A stretch of 64,000 nucleotides of DNA from Nitrospira sp. (GTDB taxonomy: Bacteria > Nitrospirota > Nitrospiria > Nitrospirales > Nitrospiraceae): contig JADYYH010000004.1 in NCBI GenBank assembly GCA_020853775.1, positions 21,968-85,967 on the forward strand. The letters are read 5' to 3'. Shown in pieces: positions 8,616-16,374 of the stretch. The notes beneath the pieces are model-generated. The model saw only the letters and a list, made by a program, of their open reading frames with translations, was not told the origin of the DNA and did no database searches. The translations under genes were made by a program, and so were the position numbers. How positions within the stretch are numbered: the stretch's first letter is position 1; the number at the start of each line of letters is the position of its first letter.

Positions 8616-9293
8616 CTATTGCTTTACGATATCCAGCAGTTCGACTTCAAACACCAGGGTGGCTCCCGGCTTGATCACCGGAGGTGACCCACGGTCGCCG
8701 TAGGCGATGCCGGACGGGCAGACCAGCTTGCTCTTGCCGCCGACCTTAATCAACTGCACCGCTTCGGTCCAGCATTTGATGACCTGGTTGAGCGGAAAGG
8801 TGGCTGGTTCGCCACGTTTCACAGAGCTGTCGAAGACGGTCCCGTCGGTCAGGGTGCCATGGTAATGGACTTTGACCGTATCCGTGGCTTTGGGGTTCGC
8901 GCCTGTGCCTTCCTTGATCATGGTCACGATGGCGCCGGATTCCGTCTTCTTGGCGCCCGGTTCTGCTGCGGCCTTGGTCAGGTATGCAGCGCCGGCTTTC
9001 TTTTCGACATCGGCCAAGGCGTTGGACCGGACCTGCTGCAGTTGCTGAATCTTCGGCCCGTAGACATTCATGTCTACCTTCTGCGACCGCTTGAGCACGC
9101 CGTCTGCCAGACCGGCCTTGACGAATTCGAGTTCGGATTCGTTCAACGTGAAGGGCATGAGAGACTGACTGATGGCTGCCCCCAGGGCATACAAGGTTTT
9201 CTGCTCATCGTTGGCCGGTTCGGGGGCGGCGGCCCAACTGAGCGAGGACATGAGAAGCACGACTGCGGACACGGCACCGGTCACATGACGCAT
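8616..9293 (-). CDS. FKBP-type peptidyl-prolyl cis-trans isomerase
   Basis: A 225-residue periplasmic foldase of the Mip/FkpA type. The start at 9293 follows AAAGGA with a six-base spacer; a signal peptide ending near SWAAA precedes the mature chain. Residues about 25-110 form the helical dimerisation domain typical of FkpA and Mip (ALGAAISQSL, then a Gln-rich helix), and residues about 115-225 the FKBP fold: VKVHYHGTLTDGTVFDSS, the active-site tryptophan in KCWTEAVQ, and the closing IAYGDRG and LVFEVELLDI segments. It should catalyse prolyl isomerisation and act as a chaperone for outer-membrane proteins. A strong terminator follows directly. Confidence 0.93.
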   Translation of the reverse strand: MRHVTGAVSAVVLLMSSLSWAAAPEPANDEQKTLYALGAAISQSLMPFTLNESELEFVKAGLADGVLKRSQKVDMNVYGPKIQQLQQVRSNALADVEKKAGAAYLTKAAAEPGAKKTESGAIVTMIKEGTGANPKATDTVKVHYHGTLTDGTVFDSSVKRGEPATFPLNQVIKCWTEAVQLIKVGGKSKLVCPSGIAYGDRGSPPVIKPGATLVFEVELLDIVKQ

Positions 9294-9372
9294 AGACGAT
9301 CCTTTCTGCTGAACAGCATGAGTCACCCACCATATGACAGGCAGGCTATGCGGCTCAAGATAATTCTTGGAG

Positions 9373-9494
9373 AGGCTGCTGAAAACGGTCTCCCGCGTCG
9401 TTCTCGGCTCGTCAAAATCCTCGACGTACCCCTGCGGGTACGCTTCCGGTTGTGACTTGCCTGCGGCCTAGCGGGAGGTCGTTTTGAGCAGCCT
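9373..9494. repeat. 122-bp element with inverted ends (REP/MITE-like)
   Basis: The ends AGGCTGCTGAAAACG (9373-9387) and CGTTTTGAGCAGCCT (9480-9494) are inverted repeats matching at 14 of 15 positions. A perfect 7-bp hairpin, CGTACCC-CTGC-GGGTACG, sits in the middle (9425-9442). The block carries no convincing coding sequence and lies in the 307-bp gap between the FKBP start and the hydroquinone-reductase stop. The form is that of an intergenic REP- or MITE-like element; I associate very similar blocks with Nitrospira genomes, but that is memory, not a search. No second copy was noticed in this window. The rest of the gap (9495-9600) shows nothing else. Confidence 0.65.
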
Positions 9495-9600
9495 GCTCGG
9501 AGCACGGAGTCGTCGGTTGACACATCTAATCGAAGGCCTGTCCGGCGTCCAGGATGGGGAAACATGCCGTCTGTTTCAGCATGGAGCCGGGAGGTGCGTG

Positions 9601-10545
9601 TTAGGAGAGCGCGTCTCTTCCGTGAGGGCTTTCTAAGTCGAGCTGCGGTCCGATGGGCACGATGCGGGTCGGGTTGATGTCGTCGTGCGTGACATAATAA
9701 TGCCGCTTGATATGGTCGAAATTGACCGTGTCTGCGATGCCGGGCACCTGATAGAGGTCTTTGAGGTAGCCGGAAAGATTCGGGTAGTCGATGATGCGGC
9801 GGACGTTGCATTTGAAATGTCCGTGATACACGGCGTCGAACCGGATCAGGGTCACGAAGAGTCGCCAATCGGACTCGACGAATCGTGCGCCGAAAAGATA
9901 GCGACGTTGGCTGAGCCTGGCATCCAGCTGGTCGAGCGCCGCGAAGACTGATCGCGCCGCCTGTGCGTAGCCGTGCTGAGACGTCGCGAATCCGGCCCGG
10001 TACACGCCGTTGTTCACGTGCTCGTAGAGGAACGTGTTCATCTCATCGATTTCTGCGCGCAGCGCCGCAGGGCAGAGATCCAGCGTGCTCGCGGTGAAGC
10101 GATTGAATTCCGTGTTACACATCCGCATGAGATCGTCATCAGAATTGCTCACGATGCGTTTCGTGACGGTATCCCACAGAACTGGTACGGTGACGCGGCT
10201 TCGGTAGGCCGGATCGGTCAGGCGATAGGCCTCGCTCAGGAAGTGAAATCCATTGATCGGATCGATGGAATGCCCTTGCCCGGTACGAAAGGCCCATCCC
10301 TGCTCGTCTCGAATGGGGTCCACCACGGTCATGCCGATGACCGACTCCAGCTGCTTGAGTGTGCGGACAATGATCGTACGATGCGCCCAGGGACAGGCCA
10401 GGGACACATAGAGATGGTAGCGCCCGGCTGCGGCGGGGAATCCTGAGCGCCCGTCATCGGTGACCCATTGGCGAAATGCATCCTCTTGGCGTTTGAATTC
10501 GCCTGCTTCAGTCTGTTCGTCTGGAAACTGAGGCTGTGTGGTCAT
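9601..10545 (-). CDS. Glutathionyl-hydroquinone reductase
   Basis: A 314-residue member of the Xi-class glutathione transferases (YqjG/PcpF/ECM4). The redox cysteine is Cys51 in LACPWAHR, the family signature; the thioredoxin-like domain continues with TVPVLWD and IVSNSDDD (glutathione gamma-glutamyl site), and the C-terminal all-helical domain contains LFGARFVESDWRLFVTLIRFD. These enzymes use glutathione to reduce glutathionyl-hydroquinones to hydroquinones and protect against quinone electrophiles. The start is supported by AAGGAG eight to nine bases upstream of the ATG. Length is normal for the family. Confidence 0.93.
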   Translation of the reverse strand: MTTQPQFPDEQTEAGEFKRQEDAFRQWVTDDGRSGFPAAAGRYHLYVSLACPWAHRTIIVRTLKQLESVIGMTVVDPIRDEQGWAFRTGQGHSIDPINGFHFLSEAYRLTDPAYRSRVTVPVLWDTVTKRIVSNSDDDLMRMCNTEFNRFTASTLDLCPAALRAEIDEMNTFLYEHVNNGVYRAGFATSQHGYAQAARSVFAALDQLDARLSQRRYLFGARFVESDWRLFVTLIRFDAVYHGHFKCNVRRIIDYPNLSGYLKDLYQVPGIADTVNFDHIKRHYYVTHDDINPTRIVPIGPQLDLESPHGRDALS

Positions 10546-10637
10546 GGCTGGATTCTCCTTGCGGATTCACCTTAGCCAGGTTCAACGAGTGACGTCAATC
10601 GTGAGAGCGCCGACGGATGTGGCACCGGAGCACCGGC

Positions 10638-12599
10638 TTATTGGCGGTCGAGCTGCCGGGCTTGGCGAGGTGCTGAAAGATCCCATCCGACTGAAAAGAA
10701 CACGAGGAGCCCGGCGCCGGTCGTCTGCTTCGTGCGGGCGCTGCTTTCCCGGGGAGGCAACGGTTCATTGGCAATGATGCCGTCTCCCAGCACGCGAGTA
10801 TCAAAATCCAAGGTGCCGCCGATGCCGAAATTGACACTGTACCGATCGCGTGCATGCGGCCGGTATCCCATCATGAGGCCACCTGCCACGGCATCGATGA
10901 TCCGGGATCCCGGCGCCACGGCGAGAAATGGCCCCCAACTCCATCGTTGTTCGTCCCACCGATCGATCCAGAGATGAACTTCCGGCATCACGCGCACCAG
11001 GTCGTTGCGTTCGTCGTCGATGCGTACGATGCGGGTTGAGGTCACGGAGACGGACTCCACACGCCGCGGGCCTAGATTGTGAGTCCAGCCCAAGCCCAGA
11101 CCGAATCCGATGTTCTGAAAGAGCCAGGGGCCAGACTGGTCCTCTGCCGGGGGTGATTCAGTGCGGCTGTAGAGCGTGGCCGGGGATGTGAGTTCCTCCC
11201 TGCCGACCACGGGCAACGCCCGCTCGCCTGCCGATGGTGAGGGTGCTGTTGGCGCAGAGGCAGGGCTGCTGGGGTCGGTTTCAGCAGGTGAAGAAGTCTG
11301 GGCAAGCGTGGTCGGTACAAACAGCCGTTCAGGCTTCATCTGTTCCGTGACGCGCTCAAGAGGCTCTTGCGGTAAGGGTGTTGGTCTCATCGGGTGGAGA
11401 GAATATTCGGTCGTAACCGGTGGCGGGGGTGTGGCCGGTCGAGTGCTGTCACTGTCGAACGGTTGCTCCAGCGGGATTGGTGGAGAGACGGCGCGCTGTA
11501 CCGTTTCCTCCAGGGTTGCGGAGGGCGTCCCCAAATTCGAAGGAACGGTTGCCGGTGGTGCCGGGGCGGTGGCTTGTCGTTCAGGGTTCAGTGGCAATGG
11601 CGGCGTCGTAGCTGATGGTTCCGGAGCTGATAACGGCTGAGTGCCAGGTAAAGCTGGCGCGGCCACTGCCGGTTGTCCCGGAGGTGAACCGGTCGGCGAC
11701 GATGTTTCAGGGGGATTCTCACGTGTCACGGCAGGGGGAGCGGCTGCCGGATCTGACCTTTCGTGTTGGTGTCCGGGGGAAAGAGCCGGCGCTTGTTCGG
11801 GCTGATCAAGAGGCAAGGTGAACGCGGGTACTTCTGTGGCACTGCGCCGTCCGTTCGAAGCGATGTCGGCAGGCGCCGAGACGACGACGTGAGTGGAATC
11901 TCGTGATCCCTCACCAGAGCCTTGGGGATGTATGGGAGGGACGGTTGCGGGTGCGGGATGAGCAGGAGGCATGCTGAACGCCTGCCGCAGAGAAGTATTG
12001 GCGCTTTCCATGGCCAAGACCGCCGGCGTCCTTCCTCCGCTGTCCTGAATCCGGGGATCAGCTCCAGAACGAATCAGCCGGTGGATCACGGTGGTTTGTC
12101 GCCCCAAGCGGTCTGCGCGTGATTCTCCCGTCGTTTCCCAGAAACGCCTGACGGCTTGGTGAAGCGCCGTAAATCCGAGCTCGTTCCGGACGGATGTCCG
12201 CGCGCCTGCGGTCAGGAGGGCGTCGACGCAGGGCAGATGGCTTTGGAGGCTGGCCTCATGCAGGGCGGTATTGCCGTCTCGATCTCGTGCCTCCACGTCC
12301 GCGCCTTGATTCAGGAGCAAGAGGACGAGCGCAAGGTTGCCTTTTGTTGCCGCGGTGATGAGCGGCGTGGCCCCTCGGGCATTGCGGGCTTCGATATTCG
12401 CTCCGCGGTCGAGCAACACCTGGATTCTGGCAGGAGTGCTTTCGGTGAGGGCCGTATGGATCGTTTGTTCCGCGTCGACAACGGTGACGACTGGCTTGGC
12501 CCGTTTCTCGTCGGGACGAGCATCGCTGACGGACCAGCATCCGCAAATCATACAGAGGATGGCGCAGGTCACGCCGGTGCTGTGGTGCAAGCGACCCAC
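10638..12599 (-). CDS. Ankyrin-repeat lipoprotein with barrel-like C-terminus
   Basis: A 653-residue exported protein with three parts. Residues 1-21 form a signal peptide with a probable lipobox (ICGC, cysteine 21). Residues about 45-215 hold four to five ankyrin repeats (GANIEARNARGATPLITAA, GADVEARDRDGNTALHEAS and a longer, interrupted third and fourth repeat). Residues about 220-475 are a low-complexity Pro/Ala/Ser/Thr linker. Residues about 485-653 look like an outer-membrane beta-barrel or porin-like domain (NIGFGLGLGWTHNLG at the start, FNFGIGG-type strands and LLVFFSVGWDLS near the end). I do not know a named family with this combination. A perfect palindrome lies 38 bp upstream of the start. 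Confidence 0.8.
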   Translation of the reverse strand: MGRLHHSTGVTCAILCMICGCWSVSDARPDEKRAKPVVTVVDAEQTIHTALTESTPARIQVLLDRGANIEARNARGATPLITAATKGNLALVLLLLNQGADVEARDRDGNTALHEASLQSHLPCVDALLTAGARTSVRNELGFTALHQAVRRFWETTGESRADRLGRQTTVIHRLIRSGADPRIQDSGGRTPAVLAMESANTSLRQAFSMPPAHPAPATVPPIHPQGSGEGSRDSTHVVVSAPADIASNGRRSATEVPAFTLPLDQPEQAPALSPGHQHERSDPAAAPPAVTRENPPETSSPTGSPPGQPAVAAPALPGTQPLSAPEPSATTPPLPLNPERQATAPAPPATVPSNLGTPSATLEETVQRAVSPPIPLEQPFDSDSTRPATPPPPVTTEYSLHPMRPTPLPQEPLERVTEQMKPERLFVPTTLAQTSSPAETDPSSPASAPTAPSPSAGERALPVVGREELTSPATLYSRTESPPAEDQSGPWLFQNIGFGLGLGWTHNLGPRRVESVSVTSTRIVRIDDERNDLVRVMPEVHLWIDRWDEQRWSWGPFLAVAPGSRIIDAVAGGLMMGYRPHARDRYSVNFGIGGTLDFDTRVLGDGIIANEPLPPRESSARTKQTTGAGLLVFFSVGWDLSAPRQARQLDRQ

Positions 12600-12636
12600 G
12601 GGTCCCCAAGAAAGGCCGGTCAGGAGTGTGCAATGC

Positions 12637-12662
12637 GGACTGTATGGTTTAGCATACAGTCC
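12637..12662. promoter_or_regulatory. Perfect inverted repeat upstream of ankyrin gene
   Basis: GGACTGTATG (12637-12646) and CATACAGTCC (12653-12662) are exact inverted repeats around a six-base centre; the flanking C and G extend it to 11 bp per arm. It lies 38 bp before the minus-strand start codon at 12599, and on that strand it contains TATGCT, a possible -10 box. An operator for a dimeric repressor or an untranslated-leader hairpin are the two obvious readings. Confidence 0.55.
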
Positions 12663-12725
12663 GGTGCGGCGTCATCAGCAGTTGTGTGGAAAAACAGGCC
12701 GCTTTGAAGAGGTGAAGGAAGCAAA

Positions 12726-12766
12726 CCGGCTGACGGGAGACTGTCTTTCAGTCACGCGTCCGCCGG
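12726..12766 (-). terminator. Long imperfect hairpin after the 168-aa protein gene
   Basis: CCGGCTGACGGGAGACTG (12726-12743) and CAGTCACGCGTCCGCCGG (12749-12766) pair at 15 of 18 positions around a TCTTT loop. On the minus strand it begins 28 bp after the stop at 12794 and is followed only by a weak TTTGCTT tract, so it is a probable terminator rather than a textbook one. Confidence 0.5.
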
Positions 12767-12793
12767 CTGAGTGAGAGCAGGTCCGGCGCAGGC

Positions 12794-13300
12794 CTACCAG
12801 TGACGATGCCACCGTCCATAATAGGGGCGATAGAAACGCGGTCCCCAGGCGTAGGGGCGCGCGTAAAACGGAGAGCCGTACATCCATGGGCGTCCGAGAT
12901 ACAGGCCGAATCCTACCGACGGGTATCCGTACAACAATCCCGGCGCAATTCCAGGAGACACGTAGGTATAGGTTGAGGGAGCGGAGGATTGTTGCGCCAT
13001 CTGCCGCTGCAGCTCAGCCGTCATGGCGTTTTGGCGGTCGGCTTGGTCTTTCAACTGACCGACGGTGCTTTGCTGGAGCTGGACTTCCGCCTCCAGCTTG
13101 GATATTTTCTCCCGCTGGATTTCGATAAAGGCCTGCAGGCATCGAGTGTGTGCATCACCTGTATAGTTGCTGCATTCCCACGGACCCGACGATTCCGCGC
13201 CAAAGACCGGCAGCGCGAACAACAGAGCGCTGAATCCTATTGCGAGAGCGGGAAACCTTTGCCGAGGGGATTCCAATCGGTGTGTCGCAAGACGTACCAT
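12794..13300 (-). CDS. Exported coiled-coil protein with aromatic tail
   Basis: A 168-residue protein I cannot assign to a named family. The start follows GGAGGAG at a good distance. It has a signal peptide (hydrophobic ALAIGFSALLFALP, cleavage near GAES), then a small segment with two cysteines (WECSNYTGDAHTRC) that could form a disulfide, a coiled-coil of about 45 residues (IEIQREKISKLEAEVQLQQ and onward), a short Ser/Thr linker, and a tail rich in Gly, Tyr, Pro, Arg and Trp ending WHRHW. Such tails occur in envelope-associated structural proteins. The gene is isolated, with a hairpin downstream. Confidence 0.65.
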   Translation of the reverse strand: MVRLATHRLESPRQRFPALAIGFSALLFALPVFGAESSGPWECSNYTGDAHTRCLQAFIEIQREKISKLEAEVQLQQSTVGQLKDQADRQNAMTAELQRQMAQQSSAPSTYTYVSPGIAPGLLYGYPSVGFGLYLGRPWMYGSPFYARPYAWGPRFYRPYYGRWHRHW

Positions 13301-13466
13301 GACGCTCCTCCCTGGCTAGCTAGTGATAGCCTATCATGGCGTTGCCGGTGAAGAACAGATCCGGCTCATAGAGCGTGAAACGAAGGACTGTCTCGTTGGT
13401 TGACAGCGACGGGGCGAGAATCTCTGCTGGTCTCACAGGCAGGAGAGACAACAAGGAGAAGAACCT

Positions 13467-14417
13467 ATGGCAGAGAAACAGGTGATTGCGGTGGTCGGGG
13501 CGACCGGAATGCAAGGTGGTGGATTGGTGCGGGCGATATTGGCCGATCCTGCCAGTGGTTTCACGGTGCGCGCGTTGACCAGGGACGTCCATTCGGACAA
13601 GGCCAAGGAACTCGCCCGGCTTGGCGCAGAAGTCGTGGCTGCCGATGTGCATGACGAAGAGAGTCTGAAGCGGGCATTTGCCGGCGCAACCGGCGCGTTT
13701 TGTGTCACGTTTTTCTGGGCGCATTTGTCTCCCGAAAAGGAATACGCCGAAGCGGAGGCCATGGCCAAGGCCGCCAAGGCGGCGGGGGTGCGGCATGTGA
13801 TCTGGTCGACTCTCGAAGATACGCGTCGGTGGGTTCCGTTGTCCGATAACCGGATGCCGACGTTGATGGGGAAGTATAAGGTGCCGCACTTTGATGCCAA
13901 GGGAGAAGCGGACCAGCTGTTCAAGCAGCTCGGGCTGCCCACGACTTTTCTGCTCACGTCGTTTTACTGGGACAATCTCATTTATTTCGGCATGGGACCG
14001 AAGCCAGGTCCGGATGGCACGCTCGCATTTACTCTCCCCATGGGCGAGGCGCGGTTGCCCGGGATTGCGGCGGATGATATCGGGAAGTGTGCGTTGGGCA
14101 TGTTCAAAAAGCGGGACGCCTATCTCGGCAAAACGGTCGGCATCGCGGGCGAGCATCTCACCGGGGCACAAATGGCCGCCGCCTTGAGCAAGGCGCTCGG
14201 ACGCGAGGTGCGGTACCAGGCGGTGCCGCCGGACGTCTACCGGACCTTCGGATTTCCGGGGGCGGACGATCTGGGCAATATGTTTCAATTTAAGCGCGAC
14301 TTTAATGCCGTCTTTTGCGCGGCCCGAGAACCGGCGATCGCCCGGGCGCTCAATGGCGGATTACAGACATTTGCACAATGGCTGGAGGCAAACAAGGCAC
14401 GGATTCCCCTCTCTTAG
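13467..14417 (+). CDS. NmrA-family NAD(P)-binding protein
   Basis: A 316-residue protein of the NmrA/HSCARG branch of the extended SDR superfamily. The Rossmann motif GATGMQGGG lies at residues about 11-19, and the pattern LARLGAEVVAADVHDEESLKRAF just after is characteristic of the family. No YxxxK catalytic pair was found at the usual place, as in NmrA, which binds dinucleotide without being a dehydrogenase and senses the NADP/NADPH state. AAGGAG stands upstream of the ATG. It converges with a small membrane protein gene. Confidence 0.88.
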   Translation: MAEKQVIAVVGATGMQGGGLVRAILADPASGFTVRALTRDVHSDKAKELARLGAEVVAADVHDEESLKRAFAGATGAFCVTFFWAHLSPEKEYAEAEAMAKAAKAAGVRHVIWSTLEDTRRWVPLSDNRMPTLMGKYKVPHFDAKGEADQLFKQLGLPTTFLLTSFYWDNLIYFGMGPKPGPDGTLAFTLPMGEARLPGIAADDIGKCALGMFKKRDAYLGKTVGIAGEHLTGAQMAAALSKALGREVRYQAVPPDVYRTFGFPGADDLGNMFQFKRDFNAVFCAAREPAIARALNGGLQTFAQWLEANKARIPLS

Positions 14418-14425
14418 CAGAGGGG
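14406..14425. terminator. Short perfect hairpin at the NmrA stop codon
   Basis: CCCCTCT (14406-14412) and AGAGGGG (14419-14425) form an exact 7-bp stem enclosing the stop codon of the NmrA gene. No T tract follows on either strand, so a role as a bidirectional terminator between convergent genes is only possible. Confidence 0.35.
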
Positions 14426-14446
14426 AAAGGTTCCCGGCGGGAGTCC

Positions 14447-14665
14447 TTAGTGCTGGGACTTCTGCTTGCTGAGGTGGCAGGAGGATGTGAACGGATTACA
14501 CCGCAACCGGTGAATCTTGATCGTCCGCAATTTCTCCGGTCCTGCCGTGATCTGTGGTTCCGGATGACGCTCCCCGTTCACGAGGACCGGAAACGAGGCC
14601 AGCGTCGTCAGGATGCAGATGGACAGGACGGCCACCACCCAGACAAAGTACAGTGAGTAACGCAT
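14447..14665 (-). CDS. Possible small membrane protein, 72 aa
   Basis: A small reading frame whose N-terminus is one strong transmembrane or signal-anchor segment (about residues 4-28, FVWVVAVLSICILTTLASF), followed by a basic, soluble tail with two cysteines eight or nine residues apart at the end (LRCNPFTSSCH). Codons favour G or C in the third position as in neighbouring genes, which argues for real coding. No clear ribosome site is present. An overlapping frame (14496-14699) lacks such a pattern and was discarded. Function unknown. Confidence 0.45.
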   Translation of the reverse strand: MRYSLYFVWVVAVLSICILTTLASFPVLVNGERHPEPQITAGPEKLRTIKIHRLRCNPFTSSCHLSKQKSQH

Positions 14666-14800
14666 GGCCTATTCGTATCATGGTGCGATCGGAAGTCAAT
14701 GAAATGGTCGTTTGTCGCCATCGCTTCCCGTTGGTGATGGTTGCGCCCTGCTGTCGTTCATAAGATTCGTGGACTCGGTCCAGGCAGTTTCTTCTCGCCG

Positions 14801-14829
14801 TTGCGCAAGCGGGGCGCTGTCGCTACAAT
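14801..14829 (+). promoter_or_regulatory. Probable sigma-70 promoter for the symporter gene
   Basis: TTGCGC (14801-14806) and TACAAT (14824-14829) are separated by 17 bp and lie 25 bp before the proposed start codon. The -10 box is good; the -35 box matches only in the first half. Confidence 0.45.
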
Positions 14830-14853
14830 CCCCTCGCTTGCCGCCGCCGGCGG

Positions 14854-16374
14854 ATGTCGTCTCACCGACAGGCACATGGCCTCATGCTTCTCTCCTTCGT
14901 GATTCTCTACCTTGCCTGCTCCGTCGGGATCGGGCTCTACGCGGCGGCTCGTGTCCATAACACCAAGGATTTTGCCGTCGCCGGCCGGTCCCTACCTCTC
15001 CCGGTGGTGACGGCGACGGTGTTTGCGACCTGGTTCGGGGCCGAAACGGTCCTTGGGATTTCTGCCACCTTCGTCAAAGACGGGCTTCGAGCGGTCGTCG
15101 CCGACCCCTTTGGTTCGAGCCTCTGTTTGATTCTGGCCGGCCTGTGGTTTGCCCGCCGACTCTACCGTTTGAATCTCCTCACGATCGGAGACTTTTACCG
15201 GTTACGGTATAACCGCGCGGTCGAAGTCCTGTGCACCCTCTGCATCGTCGCCTCATACCTGGGGTGGGTCTCGGCGCAGATCAAGGCGCTGGGGCTGGTG
15301 TTCAGCGTCGTCACGGACGGAGCCATGAGCCAGTCTGCCGGCATGGTGCTGGGCGCGGTCATCGTGTTGACGTACACCACATTCGGCGGAATGTTCTCCG
15401 TGGCAATTCTCGACTTCGTGCAGATCACCATCATTATGGGCGGCATGCTCTACATCGGGTCCGTCATCAGCGACCTGGCCGGTGGCGTGGGGACGGTGGT
15501 CACTCACGCGGCGGCGTCGGGGAAGTTGGATTTTTTCCCTCCGGCGAGAGTCGAGACGTGGATTCCGTTCCTGGGGGCCTGGGTCACCATGATGTTCGGA
15601 TCCATCCCGCAGCAGGATGTCTTTCAGCGGATCACCTCGGCGCGGGATGAAGGCACGGCGGTACGGGGATCCGTGCTCGGCGGCACGTTGTATTTTTTCT
15701 TCGCCTTCGTGCCGATGTTTCTGGCCTATTCCGCGACGCTGATTGATCCGACGCAGGTGGCGGATTTGCTGGAGCGAGATTCCCAACTCATTCTTCCGAC
15801 CTTGATCGTGCACCATACGCCGCTCGCCGCGCAGATCGTTTTTTTCGGCGCCTTGTTGTCCGCGATCATGAGTTGTTCGTCGGCGACGTTGCTCGCGCCG
15901 TCCGTGGCCTTCAGTGAAAATATCGTCAAGAGCCTGGTGCCGACCATCGGCGATCGGGGCCTGCTCGCGGTCATGCGGTCGGTGCTGGTCGGGTTCGCTT
16001 CGCTGGTGTTGCTGTTCGCCCTCAACTCGGAAGCCAGCATTTTTAAGATGGTAGAAAGCGCGTACAAAGTGACGCTGGTGGCGGCGTTTGTCCCGCTCTT
16101 GGCCGGCCTGTATTGGGCGCGTGCGACGGCGCAAGGCGCGATATGCGCCATTGTCGCCGGGCTCTCGACCTGGCTGACGTTGGAGGGCATGGTCACGCCG
16201 GATCAGGTCTGGCCGCCGCAGTTAGTGGGGGCATTGGTGGCGGCAGGCGGCATGGTGGTGGGCTCGCTGTTGCCCCAGTGGATTCCGCACCCGGCAACCA
16301 CCGAGGCTCCGGTCGGTCATCGGTCTCACAGCCTGCCGGTGGTATCGCGTACCGGGACGCATCAGTCGCACTAG
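14854..16374 (+). CDS. Sodium:solute symporter (SSS family)
   Basis: A 506-residue inner-membrane protein with about 13 transmembrane helices spaced through its length. Family signs are the first helix running into VHNTKDFAVAGRSLP, the following GAETVLGI region of helix 2, GDFYRLRYNR, the loop TYTTFGGMFSVAILDFVQ (the conserved GG-x-x-[AS]V-x-x-TD-x-x-Q-like motif, with LDFVQ here), and FGSIPQQDVFQRI. Transport is expected to be sodium-coupled; the solute (sugar, amino acid, organic acid) cannot be read from sequence. ATG codons at 14854 and 14884 are both usable. The gene converges with and overlaps the hybrid kinase gene by 4 bp. Confidence 0.9.
   Translation: MSSHRQAHGLMLLSFVILYLACSVGIGLYAAARVHNTKDFAVAGRSLPLPVVTATVFATWFGAETVLGISATFVKDGLRAVVADPFGSSLCLILAGLWFARRLYRLNLLTIGDFYRLRYNRAVEVLCTLCIVASYLGWVSAQIKALGLVFSVVTDGAMSQSAGMVLGAVIVLTYTTFGGMFSVAILDFVQITIIMGGMLYIGSVISDLAGGVGTVVTHAAASGKLDFFPPARVETWIPFLGAWVTMMFGSIPQQDVFQRITSARDEGTAVRGSVLGGTLYFFFAFVPMFLAYSATLIDPTQVADLLERDSQLILPTLIVHHTPLAAQIVFFGALLSAIMSCSSATLLAPSVAFSENIVKSLVPTIGDRGLLAVMRSVLVGFASLVLLFALNSEASIFKMVESAYKVTLVAAFVPLLAGLYWARATAQGAICAIVAGLSTWLTLEGMVTPDQVWPPQLVGALVAAGGMVVGSLLPQWIPHPATTEAPVGHRSHSLPVVSRTGTHQSH

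Noticed and set aside
11176..11640. Plus-strand frames opposite the Pro-rich linker
   Set aside because: They are Gly/Val-rich antisense translations of Pro/Ala codons; no start signal.
13403..13440. TTGACA-like sequence upstream of the NmrA gene as a promoter
   Set aside because: No acceptable -10 box exists at 16-19 bp from it.
15253..16134. Minus-strand frame of 293 codons opposite the symporter
   Set aside because: Very rich in His, Arg and Gln as expected of an antisense shadow of a membrane protein.
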